Below, piece after piece: positions 8,306 through 16,657 of a DNA stretch of 64,000 nt. Source of the stretch: UBA8886 sp002731655 (GTDB lineage Archaea; Thermoplasmatota; Poseidoniia; MGIII; CG-Epi1). The notes under the pieces were generated by a model. That model saw only the letters and a program-made list of their open reading frames with translations, ran no database searches and had not been told where the DNA came from. The translations under genes were made by a program, and so were the position numbers. The stretch lies in contig JASLZX010000001.1 of the NCBI GenBank assembly GCA_030754655.1, positions 62,001 through 126,000 of the forward strand, given 5' to 3'. Within the stretch, counting starts at the first letter, position 1. Each line of letters begins with the position of its first letter.

Positions 8306-8799
8306 GCGCCGTCGCGGCAGAGGCGGCGCTCTTCTCCGCTGGCCGGCCGCTGACACCGCAAGAAGTCGCCGAAGCGACCGGGCTCTCCCGCCGGACGGCG
8401 GAAACGGCGCTGCAGGAGCTGGTCGACGCCTGCCGCGACCGTGAAGGCGCGCTGGAGATTGTACAGCTTGGTCCCAAGTATGCGCTGCAGTTGCGCCGCG
8501 GCGCCATCGAGTATGGACGCCGGCTGGCACCGCAGGAAATCCCCGGCCACCTGCTACGGACGCTGGCACTGGTGGCACACGAGCAACCGATGCTACAATC
8601 GGAGCTCAAGCGCCGCATGGGAGACCGGGTCTACGAACACGTTGGCGAGCTGCTCGAGCTGGGAATGCTCGAGCGCGAGCGAAGCGGTCGCAGCTTCGCG
8701 CTCTCCGTGACCGAGGCGTTCGACGAGTATTTCGGCATCGGCGCAACAACGCAGGCGGAGCGACGCGCTTTTCTGGAGCAGGCGCTCGGCGCCCCGTGA
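8302..8799 (+). CDS. scpB: Segregation and condensation protein B, probable CTG start
   Basis: A 165-residue protein read from CTG 8302. Its N-terminus (AEAALFSAGRPLTPQEVAEA) is the conserved first winged helix of ScpB, followed by the second winged helix around GHLLRTLALVAHEQPMLQSE. The first in-frame ordinary start codon is TTG 8491, which would remove the entire first domain, so a CTG start (or GTC-type rare start) preceded by GGGAGG is the best explanation. The reading frame overlaps the scpA stop (CTGA). It forms the SMC-ScpA-ScpB complex for chromosome organisation. Downstream, its TGA overlaps the GTG of the TatA-like gene. Confidence 0.85.
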   Translation: MSAVAAEAALFSAGRPLTPQEVAEATGLSRRTAETALQELVDACRDREGALEIVQLGPKYALQLRRGAIEYGRRLAPQEIPGHLLRTLALVAHEQPMLQSELKRRMGDRVYEHVGELLELGMLERERSGRSFALSVTEAFDEYFGIGATTQAERRAFLEQALGAP

Positions 8800-9065
8800 A
8801 CGGCCCCGGACTGCTCGAGCTACTGATCATCGGCCTGCTGGCATGGCTGCTACTCGGCCCGCAACGACTCGCCGAGGTGGCGCGCAGTCTGGGCGTCGCC
8901 TGGCGGGAATTCCGCGGCTACCGCGCTTTCCCGCTCGGCGCGCCGGGCGCGCGCGGCGAGGAGGAGCAACTGCGCGCGGCGGCGGAGCGACTCGGAATCG
9001 CGACCGACGGGCTGGACGAGAGCGGGCTGCGCGTGGCGCTGCAGGCGCGATTGTCCAAGGATTGA
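8796..9065 (+). CDS. tatA: TatA/TatB-like twin-arginine translocase protein
   Basis: An 89-residue protein with one N-terminal membrane helix (LLELLIIGLLAWLLLGPQRL), then the conserved GPxxL turn and an amphipathic helix (AEVARSLGVAWREFRGY), the hallmark of TatA/TatB/Hcf106 proteins. A C-terminal tail (about 45-89) is charged. These form the pore or receptor part of the Sec-independent export system for folded proteins. TatA and TatB cannot be separated by eye. The GTG start overlaps the scpB stop by 4 nt, so an export component is coupled to the condensin operon, an uncommon neighbourhood. No tatC is in the window. Confidence 0.82.
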   Translation: MNGPGLLELLIIGLLAWLLLGPQRLAEVARSLGVAWREFRGYRAFPLGAPGARGEEEQLRAAAERLGIATDGLDESGLRVALQARLSKD

Positions 9066-9093
9066 ACCACAATAGACCATAGCGGAGCGGTAA

Positions 9094-9101
9094 GCTACAA
9101 A
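9094..9101 (+). promoter_or_regulatory. TATA-like element of the propeller-protein gene
   Basis: ACAAATAT is centred about 28 nt before the ATG at 9126, consistent with a leaderless start after a 60-nt gap from the TatA-like stop. Confidence 0.4.
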
Positions 9102-9125
9102 TATCCGGAGCGGTGCGGGCGACGT

Positions 9126-12100
9126 ATGCAACGCTTCATGGCGCTCCTGCTGGTCCTGATGCTGCTGCCGGCGTTTCCGGTAGCGCAAGGGGCTAACGAC
9201 GCGCGGTCCGACACTGACCGGGGCTACCTGAGCGAGGCGTGGCGCGCCGGCCTCGGTAACGGGCTCGGCTCGCTGAATTCGATTCGCGTCGCCGACATTG
9301 ACGCCGACGGCGAGGACGAAATCCTGGTCGGCAACGCGCAGGGCTACCTGCACATGCTCGACTGGAACGGCTCGCTCAACGTGTGGGTGGAGGGCTTCCA
9401 CAGCGTCGACCTCGGTGGCTCGGTGAAAGGGATGGACATCGCGCAGCTCGATGACGACGACGCGCTCGAGATTGCGGTTGGCTACAACTGGAACGGCGAC
9501 TCCGGCAAGGTGCGCATCATCGACGGTAGCACCCTCAAGGCAGAGGCCAACTGGTCCTCCGGCATCTCCTGGTCGCACACCGAGTGGACTGAGGGGTGGC
9601 CTTACGGGCTCGCGCTAGGCGACCTTGACGGCGATGGGCGGGCGGAGCTGGCGATGGGCGCCGACCGCGGCTACTTGTGGGTCGTCGACACCGATACTCC
9701 CGAAATTTACGTCGGCCGCGACATTACCTTCGACGAGGCGGAGTGGTATCTCGACCTCTCCGGCTCTTCGGCCTTCAACAAGAACACCGAGAACGTCTGG
9801 GGTGTCGCGATGGGGCAGTTCGACTCCGACGACGCGCTCGAGATTGCGGTCGGCTCGAAACAGGGCTGGGTCGGTATCTTCGACGGTGAAACTGAGGAGT
9901 TGCAGTGGAAGAAGGACATGGATGACAACGACAACACTGACTCCCTGGTCTACGGGATGCTGGCGGCCGACCTCAACGGCAACGGCATCGATGAGCTTAT
10001 TGTGGCGCAGCAATCGAAGCTCTCGGTCTTTATCGACGGCGACCGGGACGAGCAGGCCGACGAGCCCGGAATCAATTCCGGCTACGGGCTGGCGGCGGCC
10101 GACCTGTTCGGATCGGACCGCAACGAGCTGGTGGTGACTGACGGCAGCGGCAATGCCTACATCCTCGGGCTGAGCGGCACTTCGCTCACAACCTATCAGG
10201 AGTGGAATACGGAGCAGGTGATGAACACCGGTGCCGGCGTCGCGATTTCGTTGACGCACGACAATCCCTGGATTGTGCATGGTGGCGACGCGGGAATCCT
10301 AATGGCGTGGGAAGTCACCTCTTCCTCGAGCCACGCGCTGGCGTGGGACTCGACCAGCGACAATAACGGCGGCAGCACACTCTACTCGCTCCCGGGCGGT
10401 AACACGCGTGGCATCGGCGCCGGCAACATCGATTCCGACCCGGCGATAGAGATCCTAGTTGGCAGCGGCGCTCGCCGGGTGTACGCCTTCGACGGCATCA
10501 CCCACGCGGTCGACTGGGTCAGCCCGGTACTGGACGAGCTGCCAATGGGAATTCAGGTGGCTAACCTTGATGATGATTCTGATAACGAAATCGTGATTTC
10601 GACCGGCAATCCGGGCGAGGACCGGCTGGCCGACAGCGGCGAGGGGGCCGACGGTCACCTCTACGTCTTCGACCGCAGCGGCAGCAGCTTCACGCAGGCG
10701 TTCAAGAGCGACAATATCGACGCCGCGCTCGGCGTCGCGGTCGCCGAGCTGGATGGCTCGAACTACCCCGAAATCGGCGTCGTGACCGGCTACACTCTGG
10801 TTTACGCTGGCTCCAGCCCACCACCCCCCGACCACTTCGGGCGGCTGATTGTTTTCGGCTTCGATGGCGAGGACTCCATCTATGAAGAGGAAGGCGACAG
10901 CGGCGAACTGGACGACCCGGTGCGCGGTATCGCCGCGGGCGATGCCGATGACGATGGGGGGGCCGAGTTTGTAATCGGCACCCGCAACGGTGAAGTGCTG
11001 GCATACCATCACAGCGGCTCCGACTACGTGCAGGATGGCTCGACCATCGACACCGGGCGGGTCAACGCCTACGGGATTGCGATTGCCGACCTCGACGGCG
11101 ACGACGCTACCGAGATTATCGTCGGAACCGGCAAGGAGAGCAGCGAGAAGAAGCCGCTCATCCAGGTCTACCGCGGGTCGAACCACGCTAAGGAGTGGGA
11201 GAAGGAAGTCGACACCAGTTCACTCTGGGGTGTCCTCGGAGCGGACTTCGACAACGACGGGGTGGTCGAGCTGATTTACGGCACTAGCGGCGGCGAGCTC
11301 TTCACCTACGACGGGGAGACCAAGGACTTCGAGGCCAAGACCAGCGCTCTTTCGGGGCAGACCGGCCACTACGGCAATATCCGCATGGCGAACCTCGACG
11401 GCGAAGGGGCCAACGAACTGGTGGTCGGGAGCACCGCCTACCTGTGGATATTCACCGCCGAAGGGCAGACCAATAACCCTGACCTCGCCATCGAGGGCGG
11501 TGACATTCTCGTTACGCCCGCGGAGCCGACCGAGGATGATGACCTGACGGTCAACATCACGTTGCACAACTACGGCGGCGCTGCCATCAGCGACTGGCGG
11601 GTCAAGATTTACGACGGCGACCCCGACAGCGGCGGTAGCAAGATTACCGAGTACAGCTGCCAGTCGGGCGAGCCCGACCAGCGCGACGGCTGCCGCACCA
11701 TCCCGGCGGGCGGCGAGGCGATGTTCGAATTGTTCTGGAGCAGCCAGCAGACGACTCCCGGCTACCACGAGCTCTACGCTAAGGCGGAGGATATCCAGAG
11801 CCCGCGGCAGGAGACTCGCTTTTCCAATAACAAGGACTACACGACGGTCGAAATCGAGGAAATCCCCAACGACGCGCCAGTGGTCAGCGCCTTCCTCGAG
11901 CTGACCGCGGTGTGGGTCGAAGAACCGGTCCGCGTCGATGGCGGCGACTCGTACGACAACGAAACAACGGAGGGGCAGGCCGACCGCGACTACGGCAGCG
12001 GCGCGACAATGGAATACCGCTACTATCCCGTTGACGGTACCTGGTCCGGCTGGATGTTCGACTACACGCGCGACCTGATATTTACCGAGCCGGGCGTCAA

Positions 12101-13253
12101 GGAGGTACGGATACAGGTGCGCGACGAGCGCGGCAAGGAGTCGCAGGAACTGGTGCTGACGCTGACGGTCAAGAGCAACTCGGCACCGGTCGCGATGCTC
12201 GCCGCCAACACCACTTCGGTCATGCTGGGTGGCTACGTCACCTTCAACGCCTCCGCTTCGAATGACCCAGACAACCGCGCTGACCTTGAGTTCCGTTTCA
12301 ACCTGGGCGACGGCGTCTATTCTGACTGGGTCGAGGAGAGCGAGACCGTGCGGCTCTATCACAACGCGCTGTTTGACAGCCAGGGCAACCTGCTCGAGGG
12401 CGCCGGCGAGCAGCCGCTGCGCGACGACTCGGGCATCATCCGCGTCTTCGTGCTCTCGGCGGGGCGGCTGATGGAATACCGCGACAGTCAGCTTACAGGT
12501 AACGGTTACAACTACTCCCTACCCACCAGCAGCGACCAGACCAACTACATGGCGCAGGTGATGGTGCGCGAACTGCCGCGCGCCGCAGGCGACGAATCGA
12601 TGCTGCAGAGCAGCTGGTCGGCGGCGGCGATGGTCACCGTGCTGCGCCCCGACAATGTGCTGCCGACAGCGGTCGCGCTGGTTGGCATCTTCTTCGAGGG
12701 GGTCGGCACCTGGTCCGACACGCAGATTTCGGCCAGCACAGGCGAAGGAATTAGCTTCTCGGCGGCCGATTCGGTCGACCCGGACGGCGCCGATTCCGCG
12801 CTTGAATACGAATGGCGGGTCGTCAAGAGCGGCGGCGTCCTGTTTAACCTGCTAACCGACCACAATTCGCGCAGCTTTACCAAATACTTCAGCACCGCCG
12901 GCACCTACGTCGCGACACTGACCGTGACCGACGAACGGGGGGGCGAACACTCCACGACTGTGGAAATTGTGGTCAAGGCGGCCGCGAGCACCAACGGCGG
13001 CGAGGAGGAGGGGCTCGACCTGATGAAGCTGCTGGGGCTGGTGCTGCTCGGTACCGTGCTTGTCGCTGGCGGCGCGATGGCCGTGGGACGGCTGCGCGGC
13101 GGCGGCGGTGGTGACGAGGAGTTCGACGACGTCTCGGGGCCACTCGAACTGGCGTGCCCTTCGTGCCAGAGCACGATTGCGGTCCACACGCCGCAGCGGC
13201 CAATCCAGGTCGGCTGCCCCATCTGCCAGTCGCAGTTCATCCTGCGCGAATAG
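9126..13253 (+). CDS. Large secreted FG-GAP propeller / CARDB / PKD protein with membrane anchor and C-terminal zinc ribbon
   Basis: A 1375-residue protein. It has a signal peptide (residues 1-23), then about ten FG-GAP/VCBS-type repeats with DxDxDG-like calcium loops (VADIDADGEDEILVG, LGDLDGDGRAELAMG and similar) to about residue 770. A CARDB-like beta domain with the NPDLAIEGGDI start follows (about 785-880), then two or three PKD-like domains (about 890-1295) ending with TLTVTDERGGEHS. A single membrane helix lies near 1303-1325, with a basic Arg stop. The last ~35 residues form a CPSC...CPIC zinc ribbon predicted to lie in the cytoplasm. It is probably a cell-surface adhesion or binding protein; the ligand is unknown. 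The folP start directly abuts its stop. Confidence 0.85.
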   Translation: MQRFMALLLVLMLLPAFPVAQGANDARSDTDRGYLSEAWRAGLGNGLGSLNSIRVADIDADGEDEILVGNAQGYLHMLDWNGSLNVWVEGFHSVDLGGSVKGMDIAQLDDDDALEIAVGYNWNGDSGKVRIIDGSTLKAEANWSSGISWSHTEWTEGWPYGLALGDLDGDGRAELAMGADRGYLWVVDTDTPEIYVGRDITFDEAEWYLDLSGSSAFNKNTENVWGVAMGQFDSDDALEIAVGSKQGWVGIFDGETEELQWKKDMDDNDNTDSLVYGMLAADLNGNGIDELIVAQQSKLSVFIDGDRDEQADEPGINSGYGLAAADLFGSDRNELVVTDGSGNAYILGLSGTSLTTYQEWNTEQVMNTGAGVAISLTHDNPWIVHGGDAGILMAWEVTSSSSHALAWDSTSDNNGGSTLYSLPGGNTRGIGAGNIDSDPAIEILVGSGARRVYAFDGITHAVDWVSPVLDELPMGIQVANLDDDSDNEIVISTGNPGEDRLADSGEGADGHLYVFDRSGSSFTQAFKSDNIDAALGVAVAELDGSNYPEIGVVTGYTLVYAGSSPPPPDHFGRLIVFGFDGEDSIYEEEGDSGELDDPVRGIAAGDADDDGGAEFVIGTRNGEVLAYHHSGSDYVQDGSTIDTGRVNAYGIAIADLDGDDATEIIVGTGKESSEKKPLIQVYRGSNHAKEWEKEVDTSSLWGVLGADFDNDGVVELIYGTSGGELFTYDGETKDFEAKTSALSGQTGHYGNIRMANLDGEGANELVVGSTAYLWIFTAEGQTNNPDLAIEGGDILVTPAEPTEDDDLTVNITLHNYGGAAISDWRVKIYDGDPDSGGSKITEYSCQSGEPDQRDGCRTIPAGGEAMFELFWSSQQTTPGYHELYAKAEDIQSPRQETRFSNNKDYTTVEIEEIPNDAPVVSAFLELTAVWVEEPVRVDGGDSYDNETTEGQADRDYGSGATMEYRYYPVDGTWSGWMFDYTRDLIFTEPGVKEVRIQVRDERGKESQELVLTLTVKSNSAPVAMLAANTTSVMLGGYVTFNASASNDPDNRADLEFRFNLGDGVYSDWVEESETVRLYHNALFDSQGNLLEGAGEQPLRDDSGIIRVFVLSAGRLMEYRDSQLTGNGYNYSLPTSSDQTNYMAQVMVRELPRAAGDESMLQSSWSAAAMVTVLRPDNVLPTAVALVGIFFEGVGTWSDTQISASTGEGISFSAADSVDPDGADSALEYEWRVVKSGGVLFNLLTDHNSRSFTKYFSTAGTYVATLTVTDERGGEHSTTVEIVVKAAASTNGGEEEGLDLMKLLGLVLLGTVLVAGGAMAVGRLRGGGGGDEEFDDVSGPLELACPSCQSTIAVHTPQRPIQVGCPICQSQFILRE

Positions 13254-14075
13254 ATGCGCATCGGCAGCCTCGAGCTGGATGGACGCTGCCACGTGATGGG
13301 CATCCTCAACGTCACGCCTGACTCGTTCTACGACGGCGGACGCTACGGCGCCACGGAGGCGGCCATCGCACGCGGGCTCGAGATGGCCTCCCACGGAGCA
13401 GATATTATCGACGTCGGCGGCGAATCAACTCGCCCCGGCGCGCCAGCCGTCCCGGAAACGGAGGAACACGAGCGGGTCGTACCGGTCATCGCGGCGCTCG
13501 CCGCCGAACTGGATATCCCAGTCTCTATTGACTCGCGCAGGCCAACAATCGCACGCGCCGCGGTCGCGGCGGGCGCCGCGCTCATCAACGACGTCGGTGG
13601 GCTGCGCGACCCCGGAATGGTCGCGACGGTCGCCGAGCTGGGCGTTCCCGCCGTAGTGATGCACATGCAGGGCACGCCGGAGACAATGCAGCGCAAGCCG
13701 GACTACGACGAAGTCGTTGGCGACGTGAAGGCGTGGCTGGCGGAGCGCGTCGCCGCGGCAGAAGCGGCGGGCGTCGCGCGCGAGCAGCTCATCGTTGATC
13801 CCGGCATCGGCTTTGGCAAAACACTCGAGCACAACCTGGCACTGATGGCGCGGCTCGCTGAGTTCCGCGTCATCGCGGGCGGCGTGCTGCTCGGCGCGAG
13901 CCGCAAGTCGTGGCTCGAAGCGCTTTCGGGCGCCGCACCGGAGCAGCGGCTGCCGGGCTCGCTCGCCGCGGCAACCGTCGGCGCACTCGCCGGAGCCGAC
14001 ATCGTGCGAGTGCACGATGTCGCCGCGACGCGGCAGGCGATGGATGTCGCGGACGCGCTGCGTAAATTTAAATAG
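13254..14075 (+). CDS. folP: Dihydropteroate synthase
   Basis: A 273-residue TIM-barrel enzyme with the DHPS signatures MGILNVTPDSFYDGG (residues ~12-26), DVGGESTRPGA, SIDSRRP, INDVGG, VVMHMQGTP, DPGIGFGKT and GASRKS. It condenses p-aminobenzoate with 6-hydroxymethyl-dihydropterin diphosphate in folate synthesis. It looks bacterial in type and complete. Its ATG immediately follows the TAG of the propeller gene, so it is co-transcribed although unrelated in function. Most archaea use other C1 carriers, and folP is patchy among them, so transfer from bacteria is plausible. No other folate gene is visible here. Confidence 0.93.
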   Translation: MRIGSLELDGRCHVMGILNVTPDSFYDGGRYGATEAAIARGLEMASHGADIIDVGGESTRPGAPAVPETEEHERVVPVIAALAAELDIPVSIDSRRPTIARAAVAAGAALINDVGGLRDPGMVATVAELGVPAVVMHMQGTPETMQRKPDYDEVVGDVKAWLAERVAAAEAAGVAREQLIVDPGIGFGKTLEHNLALMARLAEFRVIAGGVLLGASRKSWLEALSGAAPEQRLPGSLAAATVGALAGADIVRVHDVAATRQAMDVADALRKFK

Positions 14076-14090
14076 CGGTCGTCGGGGGAA

Positions 14091-16583
14091 TTATCCCAGT
14101 TTATGCATCGCTCGCAGCGCGTCGCCGAACTCAACCAGCGCTTCCGGCACCTCGATGCCCTCAATCCCGGCGGCGAGCGAGAGCCCGGCGTCCTTCTTCG
14201 CTTTCCAAGTCGCCGAGTTGAACTCGACCAGCGCTGCCGTGAGCGCGCGCAGTCGGTCGCCTTGCGGGGATCCGGCGGCGAGCTCCACCAGCGGCGACGC
14301 GGGGAACTCGCGCTGCTCGACCGCGCTGCGGCCGTAGAGCGTCTCCGACAGGAAGTGGCAGAAGAAGGGGCAAATAGGTGAGAGCATCACCAACAGGTCG
14401 TGGAGCGCGCGGTGCAGCGTCCATGTCGCCGACGCGTCGCCATCGTAGAGTCGCTGCTTGGCCATCTCGAGCCAGTGGCCCGGGAAGAGCCCGGTCCCAA
14501 AACGCTTCAGCGCCTGCGTGCCGCGGAAAATATCGATGGCACGATAGCCGCGCTCGACCGTGTCGAGCACCGCCGAAAACTCGGCCAGCAGCCAGCGGTC
14601 CTCGGGCGCCAGCTCGGGGCGCTGCGCCATGTCGGGGACGGGGAATTGCGACGCGAATCTGGCGACGTTGAAAATCTTCGTGAGTACGCCGAAGTATTTC
14701 GCCTCGATTTCCTCTGGGTTAATCTGGAAATCGTCACCCACCTGCGCGTCGCACGCTTTCCAGAGTCGGAAGCACTCGGAGCCAACTTTGTTGGCGCGCA
14801 GCGTCACCTGCTTGCCGCCCGGGCCACGGATTTTCCACGAGCCGGTGCGACCGCCAGCGCCACACTCGAGCACCGACTCCGCGTCGATGCCGTTGCCGAG
14901 CGACTTGGACATCTTGCGCCCCCACGGGTCCATTCCCAATCCATCAATCCAGACGTTGGCGAAGCCCGGCTTGTCGAGTAAGAGCGCGCTCTTGAGCAGC
15001 GTGTAGTAGAGCCAAGTGCGGACAATTTCCTTGCCCTGCGGGCGCAGCGTCGTTGGGAACGCGCGCTCGAAAAGGTCGTCGTCGCCAAGGTAGCCGCTGA
15101 CGAACAGGTTCGAGTTCGACGAGTCCATCCAGGTGTCGAACACCTTCTCCTCGCCCTCCAATTCCCCCAGCTCACCCGCCAGCTCTTCATAGCTCCCTAG
15201 CTCTTTGCGGCTTTCGCGGTCCAGTACGGTCGAGCCAGCGGGCGGCGCTTCGCGCCACGGCTGGACGTAGCTGCCGGCGGGCGGCAGGACGACGCGGCTG
15301 CGGTCGGCGGAATACCAAACGGGGATTTCGGTGTGATACCAGCGGCGGCGCGAGACCGGCCAGTCGATGCTGATGCCCTTCATCCAGTCGAGCAGGAACT
15401 GCTTGTTGCGCGGCGGAACAAAAGTGATGTCGTCGGCCAACTCGCGCATCCGCCCCAGAATATGCGTCTGCCTCACATACCACTCCTTGAGCAGGATTAT
15501 TTCAATCGGGTTCTTGCCGCGCTCGGAGACCGGGATTTCCTGCTCGCGCTCGGCGCTCGCGGCGATGCGACCAGTAGCTTCGAGCATTTCGGTCGCGCGC
15601 TTCCGCGCCTCCGTCACCGGCATCCCGGCGAGCGGCCCCCCGACGTCGGTCATGCAACCGTCAAGGTCAATGGCAGCGAACGGCTCCAGCCGCATATCGC
15701 GGAAGACCGCGACGTCATTCTGGTCGCCGAAGGAACAGACCATCAGCACCCCGCTGCCGAACTCCATGTCGACGCTGGCGCGGCTGCGCACTTCCACCTC
15801 GGTGGCCCGGTCGCCCGCCGGCAACGGCAGCCGTAGCTTCTGGCCGACAAGATGTGCGTAGCGCTCATCGTCGGGATGCACGATGACGACGCCGCAGGCG
15901 CAAATCAGCTCGGGGCGCGTGGTGGCGATGATGACGTCATCGCCACCGTCGACAGGGCTCCAGCGCACGTCGAGCAGCCGCGTGTTCCGCTGCAAACGCG
16001 TCACTTCCGCCTCGGCGATGGTCGTGCCTTCGACCGGGTCGTAGAGATTCGGCCGCAGCGCCTCGACGATTTCGCCGCGGCGGAACAGGTTGACAAAGAT
16101 GGACTGCGTCACCATACGGTAGTTGGGGGAATCGGTCTGGTATTCGTTCTCGAAATCGCACGAGAGTCCGACGCGGCGCGCAATGTGCCGCATTTCGGTG
16201 GTGAATGATTCGATGGTCTCGCGGCATAAATCAAGGAATTCGCCGCGCTCCCAGCTGCGCATTTTGCGGCCATGCTTCTTCTCGACCGTGAACTCGACAT
16301 TGATGCCGTTGCGGTCGACGCCCCACGGAAACTTGACTTCCTTGCCGAGCAGCCGCTGGCTGCGCGCAATCACGTCAATCATCGAGTAGTGCGCGACGGC
16401 GCCAATGTGCCACGTCCCCGATGGGTAGGGGGGCGGAGTGTCAATCACGAACATCTCGCGCCCTGAAGCGGGGTCGAAGCCGTAACGGCGCTTGTATGCG
16501 GCAGGGTCGCCGTAGTGCTCGCGCTGGATGCGCTGCTCAAGGTCGACCGACCACCGTTTCTCAGAAATCCGGAATTCCGGCAT
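14091..16583 (-). CDS. valS: Valyl-tRNA synthetase
   Basis: An 830-residue class I aminoacyl-tRNA synthetase starting at ATG 16583 (MPEFRISEKRW). The HIGH motif is PPPYPSGTWHIGAV (~50-63), the KMSKS motif is KMSKSLGN, and the editing/CP1 region contains TTIAEAEVTR and TTRPEL. ISIDWPVSRRRWYHTEIPVW precedes the catalytic-core return and is typical of ValRS. The C-terminal anticodon-binding helices are present, but the enzyme is shorter than bacterial ValRS and lacks a C-terminal coiled-coil arm. It charges tRNA-Val in the cytoplasm. A TTTAAT-type TATA element about 27 nt upstream suggests leaderless expression. The gene is convergent with folP (15-nt gap). Confidence 0.92.
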   Translation of the reverse strand: MPEFRISEKRWSVDLEQRIQREHYGDPAAYKRRYGFDPASGREMFVIDTPPPYPSGTWHIGAVAHYSMIDVIARSQRLLGKEVKFPWGVDRNGINVEFTVEKKHGRKMRSWERGEFLDLCRETIESFTTEMRHIARRVGLSCDFENEYQTDSPNYRMVTQSIFVNLFRRGEIVEALRPNLYDPVEGTTIAEAEVTRLQRNTRLLDVRWSPVDGGDDVIIATTRPELICACGVVIVHPDDERYAHLVGQKLRLPLPAGDRATEVEVRSRASVDMEFGSGVLMVCSFGDQNDVAVFRDMRLEPFAAIDLDGCMTDVGGPLAGMPVTEARKRATEMLEATGRIAASAEREQEIPVSERGKNPIEIILLKEWYVRQTHILGRMRELADDITFVPPRNKQFLLDWMKGISIDWPVSRRRWYHTEIPVWYSADRSRVVLPPAGSYVQPWREAPPAGSTVLDRESRKELGSYEELAGELGELEGEEKVFDTWMDSSNSNLFVSGYLGDDDLFERAFPTTLRPQGKEIVRTWLYYTLLKSALLLDKPGFANVWIDGLGMDPWGRKMSKSLGNGIDAESVLECGAGGRTGSWKIRGPGGKQVTLRANKVGSECFRLWKACDAQVGDDFQINPEEIEAKYFGVLTKIFNVARFASQFPVPDMAQRPELAPEDRWLLAEFSAVLDTVERGYRAIDIFRGTQALKRFGTGLFPGHWLEMAKQRLYDGDASATWTLHRALHDLLVMLSPICPFFCHFLSETLYGRSAVEQREFPASPLVELAAGSPQGDRLRALTAALVEFNSATWKAKKDAGLSLAAGIEGIEVPEALVEFGDALRAMHKLG

Positions 16584-16657
16584 GGCGCGCTGCGGACCCT
16601 GCTGCCGGTTTAATGACTTCCCCCAAGTGCTATTATTCCCGCGACACTCCCCGGCCA
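16584..16657. promoter_or_regulatory. Divergent promoter region, valS and thiolase
   Basis: The 74-bp region holds a TTTAAT element (about 16609-16614, serving valS on the minus strand) and a TATTATT element (about 16630-16637, about 25 nt before the thiolase ATG). Both spacings fit leaderless transcripts from back-to-back promoters. Confidence 0.5.

Noticed and set aside
8167..8491. scpB frame interpreted as a frameshifted fusion with scpA
   Set aside because: scpA has a normal C-terminus and stop, and a strong SD precedes CTG 8302. Separate initiation explains the data without frameshifting.
16421..16657. N-terminal extension of the thiolase
   Set aside because: Overlaps the valS 5' end and promoter, contains no thiolase sequence, and the ATG at 16658 gives the family start at leaderless distance from a TATA element.
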